The notes below the pieces were generated by a model. The model did no database searches. It saw only the letters and a program-made list of their open reading frames with translations, and was not told the DNA's origin. Both the position numbers and the translations under genes were made by a program. Source: Isoptericola croceus (GTDB lineage: Bacteria; Actinomycetota; Actinomycetes; Actinomycetales; Cellulomonadaceae). Taken from it: a stretch of 64,000 nucleotides of DNA. The stretch is taken from positions 1 to 64,000 of the forward strand of contig NZ_JARLLG010000002.1 of assembly GCF_029382255.1 (NCBI RefSeq). The letters run 5' to 3'. Below, one piece after another: positions 37,701 through 45,033 of this stretch. Positions within the stretch are counted from its first letter, which is position 1. Every line of letters starts with the position of its first letter.

Positions 37701-37823
37701 GCCGGGCTGGCCGCGGGCCTCGCCGACGTGCTCGGTCGGCCGGACCGCACCGTGCTGCTGGCCGCCGTGCTCGCGGACCCGGAGCGGGCCGTGGCGCTCT
37801 GGGCGACGACCGCCTGGGGGTAA
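34698..37823 (+). CDS. Sacsin-N-terminal-like GHKL ATPase (HSP90-like), with in-frame repeat insertion
   Basis: 1041 aa. The N-terminal GHKL ATPase resembles HSP90/sacsin: N box VVVELLQNAADAAAR (about 46-60), G1 VVANTGSPLDADG, G2 GRFGVGFAAVRSV (about 122-134). Proteins of this kind are annotated as sacsin N-terminal ATPase-like. The rest is alpha/beta, Ala/Asp/Leu-rich and unassigned. The gene starts with GTG in a GTGA overlap with DUF3027. Residues about 240-264 are encoded by palindromic repeat copy D (35415-35487) without breaking the frame, between LTSVT and the conserved-looking VGRFDEVDVAELP. The insert is Ser/Glu/Arg-rich, unlike its surroundings. A chaperone or stress role with the cold-shock protein is inference. 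Confidence 0.8.
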   Translation: MTEDVFGTAALRHAVAEAWLGSATRFREDANAEEDHARGHYRDRVVVELLQNAADAAARAGVPGHVLVRLEPVSPVGVTGGLPAGTHRLVVANTGSPLDADGVASLASLRASAKSGAGQVGRFGVGFAAVRSVSDNVTVRSRWGGVRFALAATRDLLGELGASGRSGAERLAAEVAGRGVDLPVLRLPFEAPALPADTEHDTVVEVVLRDGPALASVRSQLADLDDVLLLAFPALTSVTVVGAESGAEDADKRRISGQESSPQRSAVGRFDEVDVAELPREHRRLDWSLTWALVPDGGAPDAARRRVLHAPTPTDVGLDLPAVLLATFPVDAGRRGVLPGRATDRLTAAAGREYAALLGDLARGRGAGDGPAEEPAARDEPGGGATGGVDVLGLVPTGMPASDVDAAIRESALDALRTTPVLDGRVAPADALVVAGAPGEDAELVAALASVLPGLVVVPSRHQAVVRSLGATVASLADLVDDLPAGLPAARWHSLLTALEPHAAEPGVLESLAGARIPLADGRVAGVRGAVVLPESADDGDEASLAVTARALGLRVVHPDAAHPLLLRAGAVATDPRRLLQDPEVRDVSLAAAEAVLEGESDDGALELVSHALALVRLAGGTDVPFWTGELPVPTVDGETVALREAVLPGTWAAELLTGLVPIAPEFVARYSAPVLAAAGARTEPAVYTVPDVVTPEADGSDDVDPDDGEHGPDDPAGWLAGWSDYLRMLAARFGAGVAVGDLAAVADLDAVGDEAWPSVLSRLSSDPDARHALLAPVRNGRAAAPSYTAWWLRERFGAPFALHDGVPLLPVAPRDLAGLDVATRRALGGVDALTDLDAADWPAALDRLPAVGASLPLRDALVVWRGLARLSARLDPSDRSSALDPLPDRLPALDASDVVVQRADDVEVAGTARWAALGAVLPAPAADAEALADLLDLPLAGEGGLPAPDMPGTERELDPRLTVLDHRMPASWFEHERLSVAGRPVPWWVDATGRVHATSAAGLAAGLADVLGRPDRTVLLAAVLADPERAVALWATTAWG
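35415..35487. repeat. Palindromic repeat, copy D, inside a coding sequence
   Basis: GTTGTGGGCGCGGAATCTGG at the left and CGGGCCAAGAATCGAGCCC then ACAGC at the right reproduce copies A-C, with two changes in the right outer arm. It is read in frame as about 24 codons of the sacsin-like ATPase. The copy is more degenerate than C, as expected if it now evolves as protein-coding sequence. Confidence 0.85.
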
Positions 37824-37869
37824 GTCGGTGCGGGTGCCGTGATGAGGCCTGTGGCCATCACACTGCAGA

Positions 37870-38697
37870 TCACACGGCGCGGAGCAGCTCCTGGACGAGC
37901 GCGGCGAAGGCTGGGCCGACGGTCGGATCGCCGGGGACTGCGGCGGAAGCGAGCTGCGCCACTCTTCCCTGCGGCGTCTGCCCGTGTTCACGAAGGATGA
38001 CGAGGGCGTCGGCGGTCGCGGAGGCGGCGTGCTCGTCCTCCCTGTGCTTCTCGAAGCCGCTGACGAAGTCTGAGACTTCGACGGCCTGGAGCAGCCGGAA
38101 TGTGTCGAGCGCGTCCTTTTCCTTGAGGCGGTCGGGCTGCCGGTCGGCCTGCTCGAGCCGCTCTCCGATCTTGATCGCCTTCGCCGTCAACAACGCTGCT
38201 GGCCCAGCGATCCGCAGGGTGCATCGCCTGTCGTCGCCAGGTTCGAGTGAGGTGATGTCGACCACCGCGTGGTCGAGCAACGCAGGTTCGAGGCCGTGGG
38301 CGATCCGGGCGGTGAGCTTTTCGTGCGGCGAGATCCGGGCCGCACGTGCGGAAGCCTTGGTCGTACCTGACTGGTGGGGAACGACCATCAGGTCGACGGC
38401 TACGTCGTTGCTCGCCACCCAGTGGCCAGGGTTGGGGCCGGGAGTGAATCCGGCTGCCCGCATCATTGCGCCGATCTCCGGCGCTTCAGCGAGGCCGTGG
38501 GTGTTGACGGCCAGGTCGGCGTCAGTCGTCATGAGAGGAACGTTCAGGTCGGCCGAGCCGGTGTGGAGGTAGACGGCTTGGGCACCCACCAGCACGAGGC
38601 TGTCGAGGTGGTCTTCGAGGGCGGTGAGCGCGTCGAGGAGTACTGTGCGCGCGGCGACGTACTCCGGTGCAAGTTCGTTCACGATCACGTCTTCCAT
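37870..38697 (-). CDS. Nucleotidyltransferase, AbiEii toxin-like
   Basis: 275 aa. The N-terminal nucleotidyltransferase fold shows LVLVGAQAVYLHTG (about 34-47), T-T-D-A-D (57-61) and a further acidic position VAVDLMVVP (about 99-107), matching the DxD metal site of AbiEii-type and minimal nucleotidyltransferases. An all-helical C-terminal half follows. Its ATG overlaps the upstream AbiEi-like gene by 13 bases in another frame, so the pair is a tightly coupled operon, as in type IV toxin-antitoxin or abortive-infection AbiE systems. Toxicity is inferred only from the pairing. Confidence 0.75.
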   Translation of the reverse strand: MEDVIVNELAPEYVAARTVLLDALTALEDHLDSLVLVGAQAVYLHTGSADLNVPLMTTDADLAVNTHGLAEAPEIGAMMRAAGFTPGPNPGHWVASNDVAVDLMVVPHQSGTTKASARAARISPHEKLTARIAHGLEPALLDHAVVDITSLEPGDDRRCTLRIAGPAALLTAKAIKIGERLEQADRQPDRLKEKDALDTFRLLQAVEVSDFVSGFEKHREDEHAASATADALVILREHGQTPQGRVAQLASAAVPGDPTVGPAFAALVQELLRAV

Positions 38698-39767
38698 GCG
38701 TCGTCGGTGATTGCCAGGGCGTCCATGAGCTGCTCGGCCTCGGCGTCGGACCGACCCGGCAGGGTGAGCAGGTCGGCGACGACGAGCGGAAGTGGCGCAT
38801 TGCTCGGGCCGCCGTCGTCCGAAGGCCTCAAGATCTCGGGGTCCAGCGGTTGCGCGATATGAACGTTCGCGATGGACGGCTCTGCCTGAATCAGCTGGAG
38901 CTCGCCGGCCAGTTCCCGTGGACGCGTGGCATAGAGTGCCAGCAGCCGCAACGGAACCACGGATGTCGACGACTCGGGCAGCAGGCGCCGCGCGGCGGCC
39001 GATCCTGTGAGGGCCACGCCCGTCTTCCCGTCCAGTCGAGCGAGGGTCCGCTCCAGACCTCTCGGGGCGATGAAGTGACCGACCGACGGATTGGCCCTCG
39101 TGAAGGAGTAGTCGGCGACCCAGCGTCTCAACAGCGCCCGTCGTCTGACCGCGACAACCTTGCCGCCGTCTTGGCGATCAACGATTCCCTCCGAGGTGAG
39201 TGTGGCCAGGAGCTTGGAGACGGAGCCCGCCGAGACGTCCGCGAGACCCGCGAGGGCACGGACTCCCACGGGAAGGTGCGCGGTCGCAAGAGCCCGGACG
39301 ATGCGGCTCGAAGCGAGCCCGTTGAGGCGGGTGACAGCAGTCGTTCGGGGTGCTCGCGGTGTGCGGGCAGCACCTTGACCGGTGAGGAGGACCAAAGGGT
39401 CGTCGGAGATTACCCGGACCCAGCCGGTGGCGTCGGCAAAACTGAGACCTTGGGAGGTCAACGCGTCACGTGTTGTCGGCCCGATGTAGTCCGAGACGTA
39501 GAGCACCTGCATGCCCGTCGTTCGTTGCGTCTCGCGGAGTGCTGCGAGGAGCAGCGGTGTGGGCGTGGCCCCGGAGCGTCTGAACTCGACGATGAACGGG
39601 ATCGTGGCCTTGTTCGGCCCGATCAGCTTGACCTTGGCGCCGGTGCGTAGGCGGTCAGCCTGCCTGCCAGGCCCTTGGTGGAGGCGCCAGGAGGTAGGTA
39701 GCAGTGCAGCGACGCGCCCCAGGGCGTCGCTGACCACTTGCGTTTCTTGAAACCCGGCGTTTCTCAT
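38685..39767 (-). CDS. AbiEi-like antitoxin/repressor with winged helix
   Basis: About 360 aa. The N-terminal two-thirds include QVLYVSDYIGPTTRDALTSQ and GLSFADATGWVRVISD, the Yvsd...D.tGn.r pattern of AbiEi family proteins, and then a winged helix RALAGLADVSAGSVSKLLAT (about 165-185) with DYSF after it. In studied AbiE systems this partner represses its own promoter and neutralises the nucleotidyltransferase. Start is uncertain: ATG 39767 lies inside one of three inverted repeats; GTG 39737 would leave all three repeats upstream. Codon and base use are less GC-rich than the flanking genes. Confidence 0.72.
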   Translation of the reverse strand: MRNAGFQETQVVSDALGRVAALLPTSWRLHQGPGRQADRLRTGAKVKLIGPNKATIPFIVEFRRSGATPTPLLLAALRETQRTTGMQVLYVSDYIGPTTRDALTSQGLSFADATGWVRVISDDPLVLLTGQGAARTPRAPRTTAVTRLNGLASSRIVRALATAHLPVGVRALAGLADVSAGSVSKLLATLTSEGIVDRQDGGKVVAVRRRALLRRWVADYSFTRANPSVGHFIAPRGLERTLARLDGKTGVALTGSAAARRLLPESSTSVVPLRLLALYATRPRELAGELQLIQAEPSIANVHIAQPLDPEILRPSDDGGPSNAPLPLVVADLLTLPGRSDAEAEQLMDALAITDDAWKT

Positions 39768-39794
39768 GACGAGAAACAGCCTAGTTTGCGAAAC
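39742..39794 (-). promoter_or_regulatory. Three regularly spaced GTTTC/GAAAC inverted repeats at the AbiE-like promoter
   Basis: GTTTC-TT-GAAAC (39742-39753), GTTTCTC-5-GAGAAAC (39759-39777) and the weaker GTTT-gcg-AAAC (39784-39794). Their centres are about 20.5 and 21 bp apart, two helical turns, so bound protein would line one face. The middle site covers a candidate start codon. Fits negative autoregulation by the AbiEi-like protein. Confidence 0.65.
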
Positions 39795-39852
39795 GGTGGT
39801 CTGCAACGCCCACGCTGCTCCTCGATGCCCGACTTTCGGGAGATTGAGGCGT

Positions 39853-40092
39853 TCAGTCCGCGGGGTCGTCGCGGTGGCGGCGCGCCCAGAGCAGACCGAG
39901 GCCGCCGAGGGTGATCCCGGCCAGGCAGACCCCGACGGCGCCCCCGGTCGGCTGACCGGCCAGGGCGAGCACGCTCGTGGCGACCAGTGCCACCGACCAG
40001 ACGATGATGCCCAGCAGGATGACGCGCCGCAGGTCGACGCGCTCCGGCGGCGGCGAGGGGCGTCGGCGCTCCGGATGGAGCAGCAGGGACAT
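39853..40092 (-). CDS. DUF2530 membrane protein
   Basis: 79 aa (from ATG 40092; GTG 40104 would give 83). A Pro/Arg-rich N-terminal segment is followed by two transmembrane helices (about 25-47 and 52-70) and a short charged tail. It matches the actinobacterial DUF2530 pattern (HPERRRPSPPPERVDLRRV). Function unknown. It is divergent from tagD. Confidence 0.8.
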   Translation of the reverse strand: MSLLLHPERRRPSPPPERVDLRRVILLGIIVWSVALVATSVLALAGQPTGGAVGVCLAGITLGGLGLLWARRHRDDPAD

Positions 40093-40152
40093 CACGGTGG
40101 GCACCTCGCGATCGTACGTCGGCCCGGCGACGCCGGCGCGGTGCCCCGCGGC

Positions 40153-40158
40153 GTAGGA
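40153..40158 (+). promoter_or_regulatory. Putative -10 of tagD
   Basis: TAGGAT 53 bases before the ATG at 40211; GACGAGGA is the ribosome-binding site. Confidence 0.4.
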
Positions 40159-40210
40159 TGAACGACTGGCGAGCGCAGTGCTGCGTGACGGTTACGACGA
40201 GGGACGAGGA

Positions 40211-40603
40211 ATGAAGCGAGTCATCACGTACGGCACCTACGACCTGCTGCACTACGGTCACATCGAGCTGCTCCGCAGGGCACGTGCACTGGGCGACTAC
40301 CTGATCGTGGCGTTGTCCACCGACGAGTTCAACGCAGGCAAGGGCAAGAAGTCCTACTTCTCGTTCGAGGAACGGCGCCGCATGCTGGAGGCGATCCGGC
40401 ACGTGGACCTCGTCATCCCGGAGAACACGTGGGAGCAGAAGTCCGAGGACATCAAGCTCTACCACGTCGACACCTTCGTCATCGGTGACGACTGGGCGGG
40501 CAAGTTCGACGAGCTCAAGAAGCACTGCGAGGTCGTCTACCTCGAGCGGACGCCCGAGATCTCCACGACGCAGATCAAGGCTGGGCTGGCCTCGAAGGCC
40601 TGA
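40211..40603 (+). CDS. tagD: Glycerol-3-phosphate cytidylyltransferase
   Basis: 130 aa, makes CDP-glycerol from CTP and glycerol-3-phosphate for teichoic-acid-like polymers. Family motifs: GTYDLLHYGHIELLRRA (with HxGH nucleotide site), the KSYFSFEERRRMLEAI region and the RTPEISTTQIK end. A normal-size member. No TagF polymerase is visible nearby, so CDP-glycerol may decorate rather than build the backbone. The methyltransferase gene on the other strand ends 4 bases after it. Confidence 0.95.
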   Translation: MKRVITYGTYDLLHYGHIELLRRARALGDYLIVALSTDEFNAGKGKKSYFSFEERRRMLEAIRHVDLVIPENTWEQKSEDIKLYHVDTFVIGDDWAGKFDELKKHCEVVYLERTPEISTTQIKAGLASKA

Positions 40604-40607
40604 CTCG

Positions 40608-41393
40608 TCAGCCGAAGGCCAGCACCTCCGTGTTGAGGCCCAGTTTTTGCGCCCGCCGCAACCGTGGCTGCTCTGCCAACCAGTGCTCCACCATGTCGCG
40701 CTCGTCGGCGCGTGAGACGTCGTCGACGACGACGACGGCACCGTCGGCCAGGGAGTCCGCAAAGGTGGGCATCGCGGGGTAGCGGGCGAGCGGCCCGGTC
40801 GTTCCGGGTGGTCCGTCTACCAGCAGTAGGTCGATCCCGTCGAGCCCGGTGGTGTCGACGCCGTACCAGGTGTACTCGCCGCGCTCCGTCGTGGTCGGCA
40901 CCAGCGGGGCGTGACGGAGGTCGACGACGTCGGCGACGTCGTGCGCCTCGAGCTGTGCGCGGGTGGCGGCCAGGTACTCCTCGGAGTGCTCCAGGGTGAC
41001 CAGGTGCCCGCCGCTCTCCTGTACCGCGCGGGCGAGCCACACGGTGGACGTCCCCGACCCGCACTCCACCACGAGCCCGGCCTGCTTTCGCGCCACATGG
41101 TCGACCATCCACAGCAGGCTGCCGGGGTCCATGGCCCAGCCGCCGACGTCGGGCAGCGGTGCGCGTGGTGGGAAGCGCGTGAGCAGCTGCTGGACTGCCT
41201 GGACGTGCGCGGGGATCGCGCGCGTCTGCCGGGTCAGGAACGAGAGTGTCCGCTGCAGATGTTTCGTGCGCTTGTGCATATCGGTCACGACCTCGGTGAG
41301 GTCCGCCATCTCGGCGCGCAGCGCCGCGACATCACCCGACAACGGCGGTTCCTCCGCGGCCAGTGAGGCGTGCGTCTCGTTCTGGTCAGCCAT
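40608..41393 (-). CDS. Class I SAM-dependent methyltransferase with N-terminal coiled coil
   Basis: 261 aa. An N-terminal coiled-coil-like region (about 15-70, VAALRAEMADLTEVVTDMHK) precedes a Rossmann domain: the SAM motif GLVVECGSGTSTVWLAR (about 114-130), LVTLEHSEEY, and IDLLLVDGPPG, with DGAVVVVDDVS at the fourth strand. It resembles polysaccharide-locus methyltransferases of the Methyltransf_24 group. Perfect AAGGAGGT ribosome-binding site. Convergent with tagD. Confidence 0.85.
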   Translation of the reverse strand: MADQNETHASLAAEEPPLSGDVAALRAEMADLTEVVTDMHKRTKHLQRTLSFLTRQTRAIPAHVQAVQQLLTRFPPRAPLPDVGGWAMDPGSLLWMVDHVARKQAGLVVECGSGTSTVWLARAVQESGGHLVTLEHSEEYLAATRAQLEAHDVADVVDLRHAPLVPTTTERGEYTWYGVDTTGLDGIDLLLVDGPPGTTGPLARYPAMPTFADSLADGAVVVVDDVSRADERDMVEHWLAEQPRLRRAQKLGLNTEVLAFG

Positions 41394-41478
41394 CGGACCT
41401 CCTTGTCGGGATGAATCTACCCAAACGTGGAGTGAGCGCCTCCCGAGAACCTTCACATCTCTGGCACGATGGGTGCCC

Positions 41479-42933
41479 ATGGCCAACCAGACCAGCGCGC
41501 CCACCCAGCGGTCCAGCGCGATCGACCGGTTCTTCAAGATCTCCGAGCGTGGCTCGACCGTGGGCAGGGAGATCCGCGGTGGTCTCGTCACGTTCTTCGC
41601 GATGAGCTACATCATCGTCCTCAACCCGCTCATCATCGGTACCGTCCCGGACGGCACCGGCGCGTTCCTCGGTGGCGGAGACGCTCCGAACCTGGGGATG
41701 GTCGCCGCCGCGACGGCGTTGATCGCGGGCGTCGTGACCATCGCGATGGGCCTCGCGGCGAACTTCCCGATCGCCCTGGCGGCCGGGCTCGGCCTGAACG
41801 CCGTGGTCGCCTACTCGATCGCCGGCCTGCCGGACGTCACCTGGGCCGACGCGATGGGCCTGGTGGTCATCGAAGGTGCGATCATCCTGGTCCTCGTCCT
41901 GACCGGGTTCCGTGAGGCCGTGTTCAACGCGGTGCCGCTGGAGCTGAAGACGGCGATCAGCGTGGGCATCGGCCTCTTCATCGCCCTCATCGGGTTCGTC
42001 AACGCGGGCTTCGTGGTGCCGGGAGCGGGAACCCCGGTGGCGCTCGGCTACCTCGGCACCTGGCCGATCCTCGTGTTCGCGGTGGGCCTGCTGCTCGTCA
42101 TCGTGCTGTTCGTGCGCAAGGTGCGCGGCGCGATGTTCATCGCGATCGCCACGGCCACCGTGCTCGCTGTCATCCTCGAGAACACGCTGAACATCGGGGC
42201 CAAGGCTCCGGACGGTTCCAACCCGCACGGCTTCAACCTCAACGCTCCGGCGTTCGACGGCGTGGCCACCGTGCCGGACTTCGGCCTCCTCGGTCAGTTC
42301 TCGTTGCTGGGTTCGTTCCAGTCGATCGCTGTCGTCACGGTGCTGCTGCTGGTGTTCTCCCTGCTCATCGCGGACTTCTTCGACACGATGGGAACGATGG
42401 TCGCCGTCGGTGCCGAGGCCAAGCTCCTCGACGCGAAGGGCAACCCGCCCAAGACCCGGGCGATCCTGGTGGTCGACTCCTTCGGTGCCATCGCCGGTGG
42501 CATGGGGTCGGTGTCCTCCAACACTGCCTATGTCGAGTCGACGTCCGGCGTGGGCGACGGCGCCCGGACCGGCCTGGCCTCCGTGGTGACCGGTCTCGCC
42601 TTCCTCGCGGCGACGTTCCTGTCCCCGCTGGTCGCCCTGGTGCCGTACGAGGCGGCGGCACCGGCGCTGGTGTTCGTCGGCTACCTGATGATGATGCAGG
42701 TCGCGTCGATCTCCTGGAAGAACGTCGAGATCGCCATCCCGGCGTTCCTGACGATCGTCATCATGCCCTTCACCTATTCGATCGCCGACGGCATCGGGGC
42801 CGGGTTCATCGCCTTCGTCGTCATCAAGCTGGCGATGGGCAAGGCCAGGCAGATCCACTGGCTCATGTGGGTGTCCTCGCTGGCGTTCCTGGCCTACTTC
42901 CTGCTGGAGCCTCTGGAGGCGGTGATCGGCTGA
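41479..42933 (+). CDS. NCS2-family purine permease (AzgA/PbuG type)
   Basis: 484 aa with 12-14 transmembrane segments. Begins FFKISERGSTVGREIRGGLVTFFAMSYIIVLNP, the hallmark of guanine/hypoxanthine/adenine permeases; also shows DFFDTMGTMVAVG and STSGVGDGARTGLASVV motifs, conserved in the AzgA branch of NCS2. Proton-coupled purine import is expected. It interrupts the polysaccharide region but is itself a normal housekeeping gene, with its own terminator. Confidence 0.92.
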   Translation: MANQTSAPTQRSSAIDRFFKISERGSTVGREIRGGLVTFFAMSYIIVLNPLIIGTVPDGTGAFLGGGDAPNLGMVAAATALIAGVVTIAMGLAANFPIALAAGLGLNAVVAYSIAGLPDVTWADAMGLVVIEGAIILVLVLTGFREAVFNAVPLELKTAISVGIGLFIALIGFVNAGFVVPGAGTPVALGYLGTWPILVFAVGLLLVIVLFVRKVRGAMFIAIATATVLAVILENTLNIGAKAPDGSNPHGFNLNAPAFDGVATVPDFGLLGQFSLLGSFQSIAVVTVLLLVFSLLIADFFDTMGTMVAVGAEAKLLDAKGNPPKTRAILVVDSFGAIAGGMGSVSSNTAYVESTSGVGDGARTGLASVVTGLAFLAATFLSPLVALVPYEAAAPALVFVGYLMMMQVASISWKNVEIAIPAFLTIVIMPFTYSIADGIGAGFIAFVVIKLAMGKARQIHWLMWVSSLAFLAYFLLEPLEAVIG

Positions 42934-42948
42934 CCGCCCCACACCGCC

Positions 42949-42986
42949 GATGGCCCGTCCGCATCTCGACATGCGGACGGGCCATC
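42949..42986 (+). terminator. Terminator after the purine permease
   Basis: A perfect 16-bp stem (GATGGCCCGTCCGCAT on the left, 42949-42964) with a 6-base loop, right arm 42971-42986, 16 bases after the stop. Confidence 0.85.
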
Positions 42987-43130
42987 GTGGTTCGGGATGA
43001 AATGCCGGTTTTAGGTAGCTAAATCGCCCAACGAGTTGTCCTCCCCGGATGCGGCCGAGCGCGAGTCCAGGTAAGTCTTGCGCGGGGATGATTTGCCGGG
43101 CCGACAGTCAGCCAGCACGAAGGGGCGTCG

Positions 43131-45020
43131 ATGCGCAGTGCCGCGAACCGACGGATGCGCTCTGCGCGCGCCGCCCTCTGGCACCTGCGGCACGGTGGCC
43201 CCGCCCAGCTCCGCCAGTTCATCCGCCGTCGGCGTCTGTGGGGCGACCACCAGCCGCGTGGCGCCCGCAGCACGCACGAGGGTCTGGTCTACGATCCGTG
43301 GCCGGCGTCACCGCCCCGCCCCGCGCGGCCGCTGCGCGCGGGCGTCGTCCTCGACGACTTCTCGCGGTGGGCACTCGGCGACGAGTGGGAGCAGGTGCTG
43401 CTCAAGCCGTCGACGTGGCGTGAGCAGCTCGACGGCCTGGACCTCGTCTTCGCGGAGTCCGCGTGGAACGGCAACGGCGGAGCGTGGAAGTACCACCTCA
43501 CAGGCCCGACGGCGCCACGCCCGGCCCTCGTGGAGATGCTCGCGGCGTGCCGGGAGCGCGGGCTGCCGACCACCTTCTGGAACAAGGAGGACCCGGCCCA
43601 CTTCGAGGACTTCCTGGAGACGGCGTCGCTCTTCGACCGCGTCTACACCACGGACGTCAACCTGCTCCCCGCCTATCGCGAGGCGCTGGGCCATGATCGT
43701 GTCGGGGTGCTGCCGTTCGGTGCGCAGCCGGCGATCCACAACCCGATTCGCACCCATGGTGAGGGTCCCGAGCGTGACGTCGCGTTCGCCGGCACCTGGT
43801 TCGCCCACAAGTACCCGGAGCGCCGCGAGCAGATGGAGCTGCTGCTCGGCGGCGCTCTGGACGTCTCGGGGCGGATGGAGCACGGGCTGGAGATCTACTC
43901 GCGGTTCCGGGGCCAGGGCGACCGGTACGAGTTCCCTGAGCCGTACGCGTCGCGGGTGGTCGGTTCGCTGCCGTACGAGCAGATGCTCACGGCGTACCGC
44001 GACTACAAGGTGTTCCTCAACGTGAACTCGGTGGTGGACTCACCGAGCATGTGCGCGCGGAGGATCTTCGAGATCACCGCCTGCGGCACCCCGGTGGTGT
44101 CGACGCCGAGCGTGGCCACCGGTGAGTTCTTCCCCGCCGATGAGGTCTTCACCGTACGCACGCGGGACGAAGCAGCGTCGACCGTGCGGGCCCTGGAGCG
44201 GTCCCGCGAGCTGCGCGACCGCGCCGTGCACCTCGGGCAGCGCCGCATCTGGCGCGAACACACCTACGGCGCGCGGGTGCAGCAGGTGCTGCACGACGCC
44301 GGACTGGCGCGTTCCGCCGTCGTGCGCCGCCCGCGCGTGACCGCTCTCGTCTCGACCAACCGTCCGCACCAGCTCGAGCACGTGCTGGCCACTGTCGGCT
44401 GCCAGGCCGGGGTGGACGTCCAGCTGGCCCTGCTCACCCACGGCTTCGAGGTCCCGGACGAGGCCGCGCTGAAGCTCCGGGCCAAGGAGGCCGGCATCGA
44501 GGACGTCGTCCTGCTGTACGCCGCCGCCGAGGTGCCGCTGGGAGCGTGCCTCAACCGGCTCGTGGACGTTGCCGACGGCGACGTGATCGCCAAGATGGAC
44601 GACGACGACGTGTACGGGTCGGAGTACCTGTCCGATCAGCTGTACGCGCTGGCCTACAGCCGCGCCGAGGTGGTGGGCAAGCAGGCTCACTACATGTACC
44701 TCGAGGACAAGGACGCGACGATGCTCCGGTTCTCGGAGCGTGAGCACCGCTTCACCGACTTCGTCATGGGGCCGACGATCGTGGCGCGTCGTGAGGTCGC
44801 GGCCGCTGTCCGGTTCGCCGAGACGATGACGGGCGAGGACACCAGATTCTTGCAGGGGGCTGCAGAGTCGGGTGCGCGGATCTACTCCGCCGACCGATTC
44901 AACTTCGTCCAGATGCGTGCGGGCTCCGGCCGGCACACCTGGACGGTCTCCGATGCCGAGCTGCTGGCAAGCGGCGAGGTCACCTTCTACGGACGGGCCG
45001 ACCGGCACGTCCTGATCTGA
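43131..45020 (+). CDS. Two-domain glycosyltransferase (CgeB-like plus GT-A)
   Basis: 629 aa. The first half (about 65-400) resembles CgeB/DUF3880-type proteins: FAESAWNGNGGAWKY, TTFWNKEDPAHFEDF, RVGVLPFGAQPAIHN and the donor-site-like VVDSPSMCARRIFEITACGTPVVST. The second (about 405-625) is a GT2-like GT-A fold: TALVSTNRPHQLEHVLATVG, the D-D-D-D metal motif in IAKMDDDDVYGSEYL, and RAGSGRHTW. Thus one protein may add two sugars. RBS AAGGGG. It precedes wecC by 13 bases, so it opens an operon running to the sulfotransferase gene. Confidence 0.85.
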   Translation: MRSAANRRMRSARAALWHLRHGGPAQLRQFIRRRRLWGDHQPRGARSTHEGLVYDPWPASPPRPARPLRAGVVLDDFSRWALGDEWEQVLLKPSTWREQLDGLDLVFAESAWNGNGGAWKYHLTGPTAPRPALVEMLAACRERGLPTTFWNKEDPAHFEDFLETASLFDRVYTTDVNLLPAYREALGHDRVGVLPFGAQPAIHNPIRTHGEGPERDVAFAGTWFAHKYPERREQMELLLGGALDVSGRMEHGLEIYSRFRGQGDRYEFPEPYASRVVGSLPYEQMLTAYRDYKVFLNVNSVVDSPSMCARRIFEITACGTPVVSTPSVATGEFFPADEVFTVRTRDEAASTVRALERSRELRDRAVHLGQRRIWREHTYGARVQQVLHDAGLARSAVVRRPRVTALVSTNRPHQLEHVLATVGCQAGVDVQLALLTHGFEVPDEAALKLRAKEAGIEDVVLLYAAAEVPLGACLNRLVDVADGDVIAKMDDDDVYGSEYLSDQLYALAYSRAEVVGKQAHYMYLEDKDATMLRFSEREHRFTDFVMGPTIVARREVAAAVRFAETMTGEDTRFLQGAAESGARIYSADRFNFVQMRAGSGRHTWTVSDAELLASGEVTFYGRADRHVLI

Positions 45021-45033
45021 GCGGGGTTATCTG

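Noticed and set aside
40632-40665. GTTGAGGCCC...GCGCCCGCCGCAAC, similar to the ends of the palindromic repeat
   Set aside because: It is only about 34 nt, the words diverge from the consensus, and it codes for the conserved end of the methyltransferase; coincidence is more likely.
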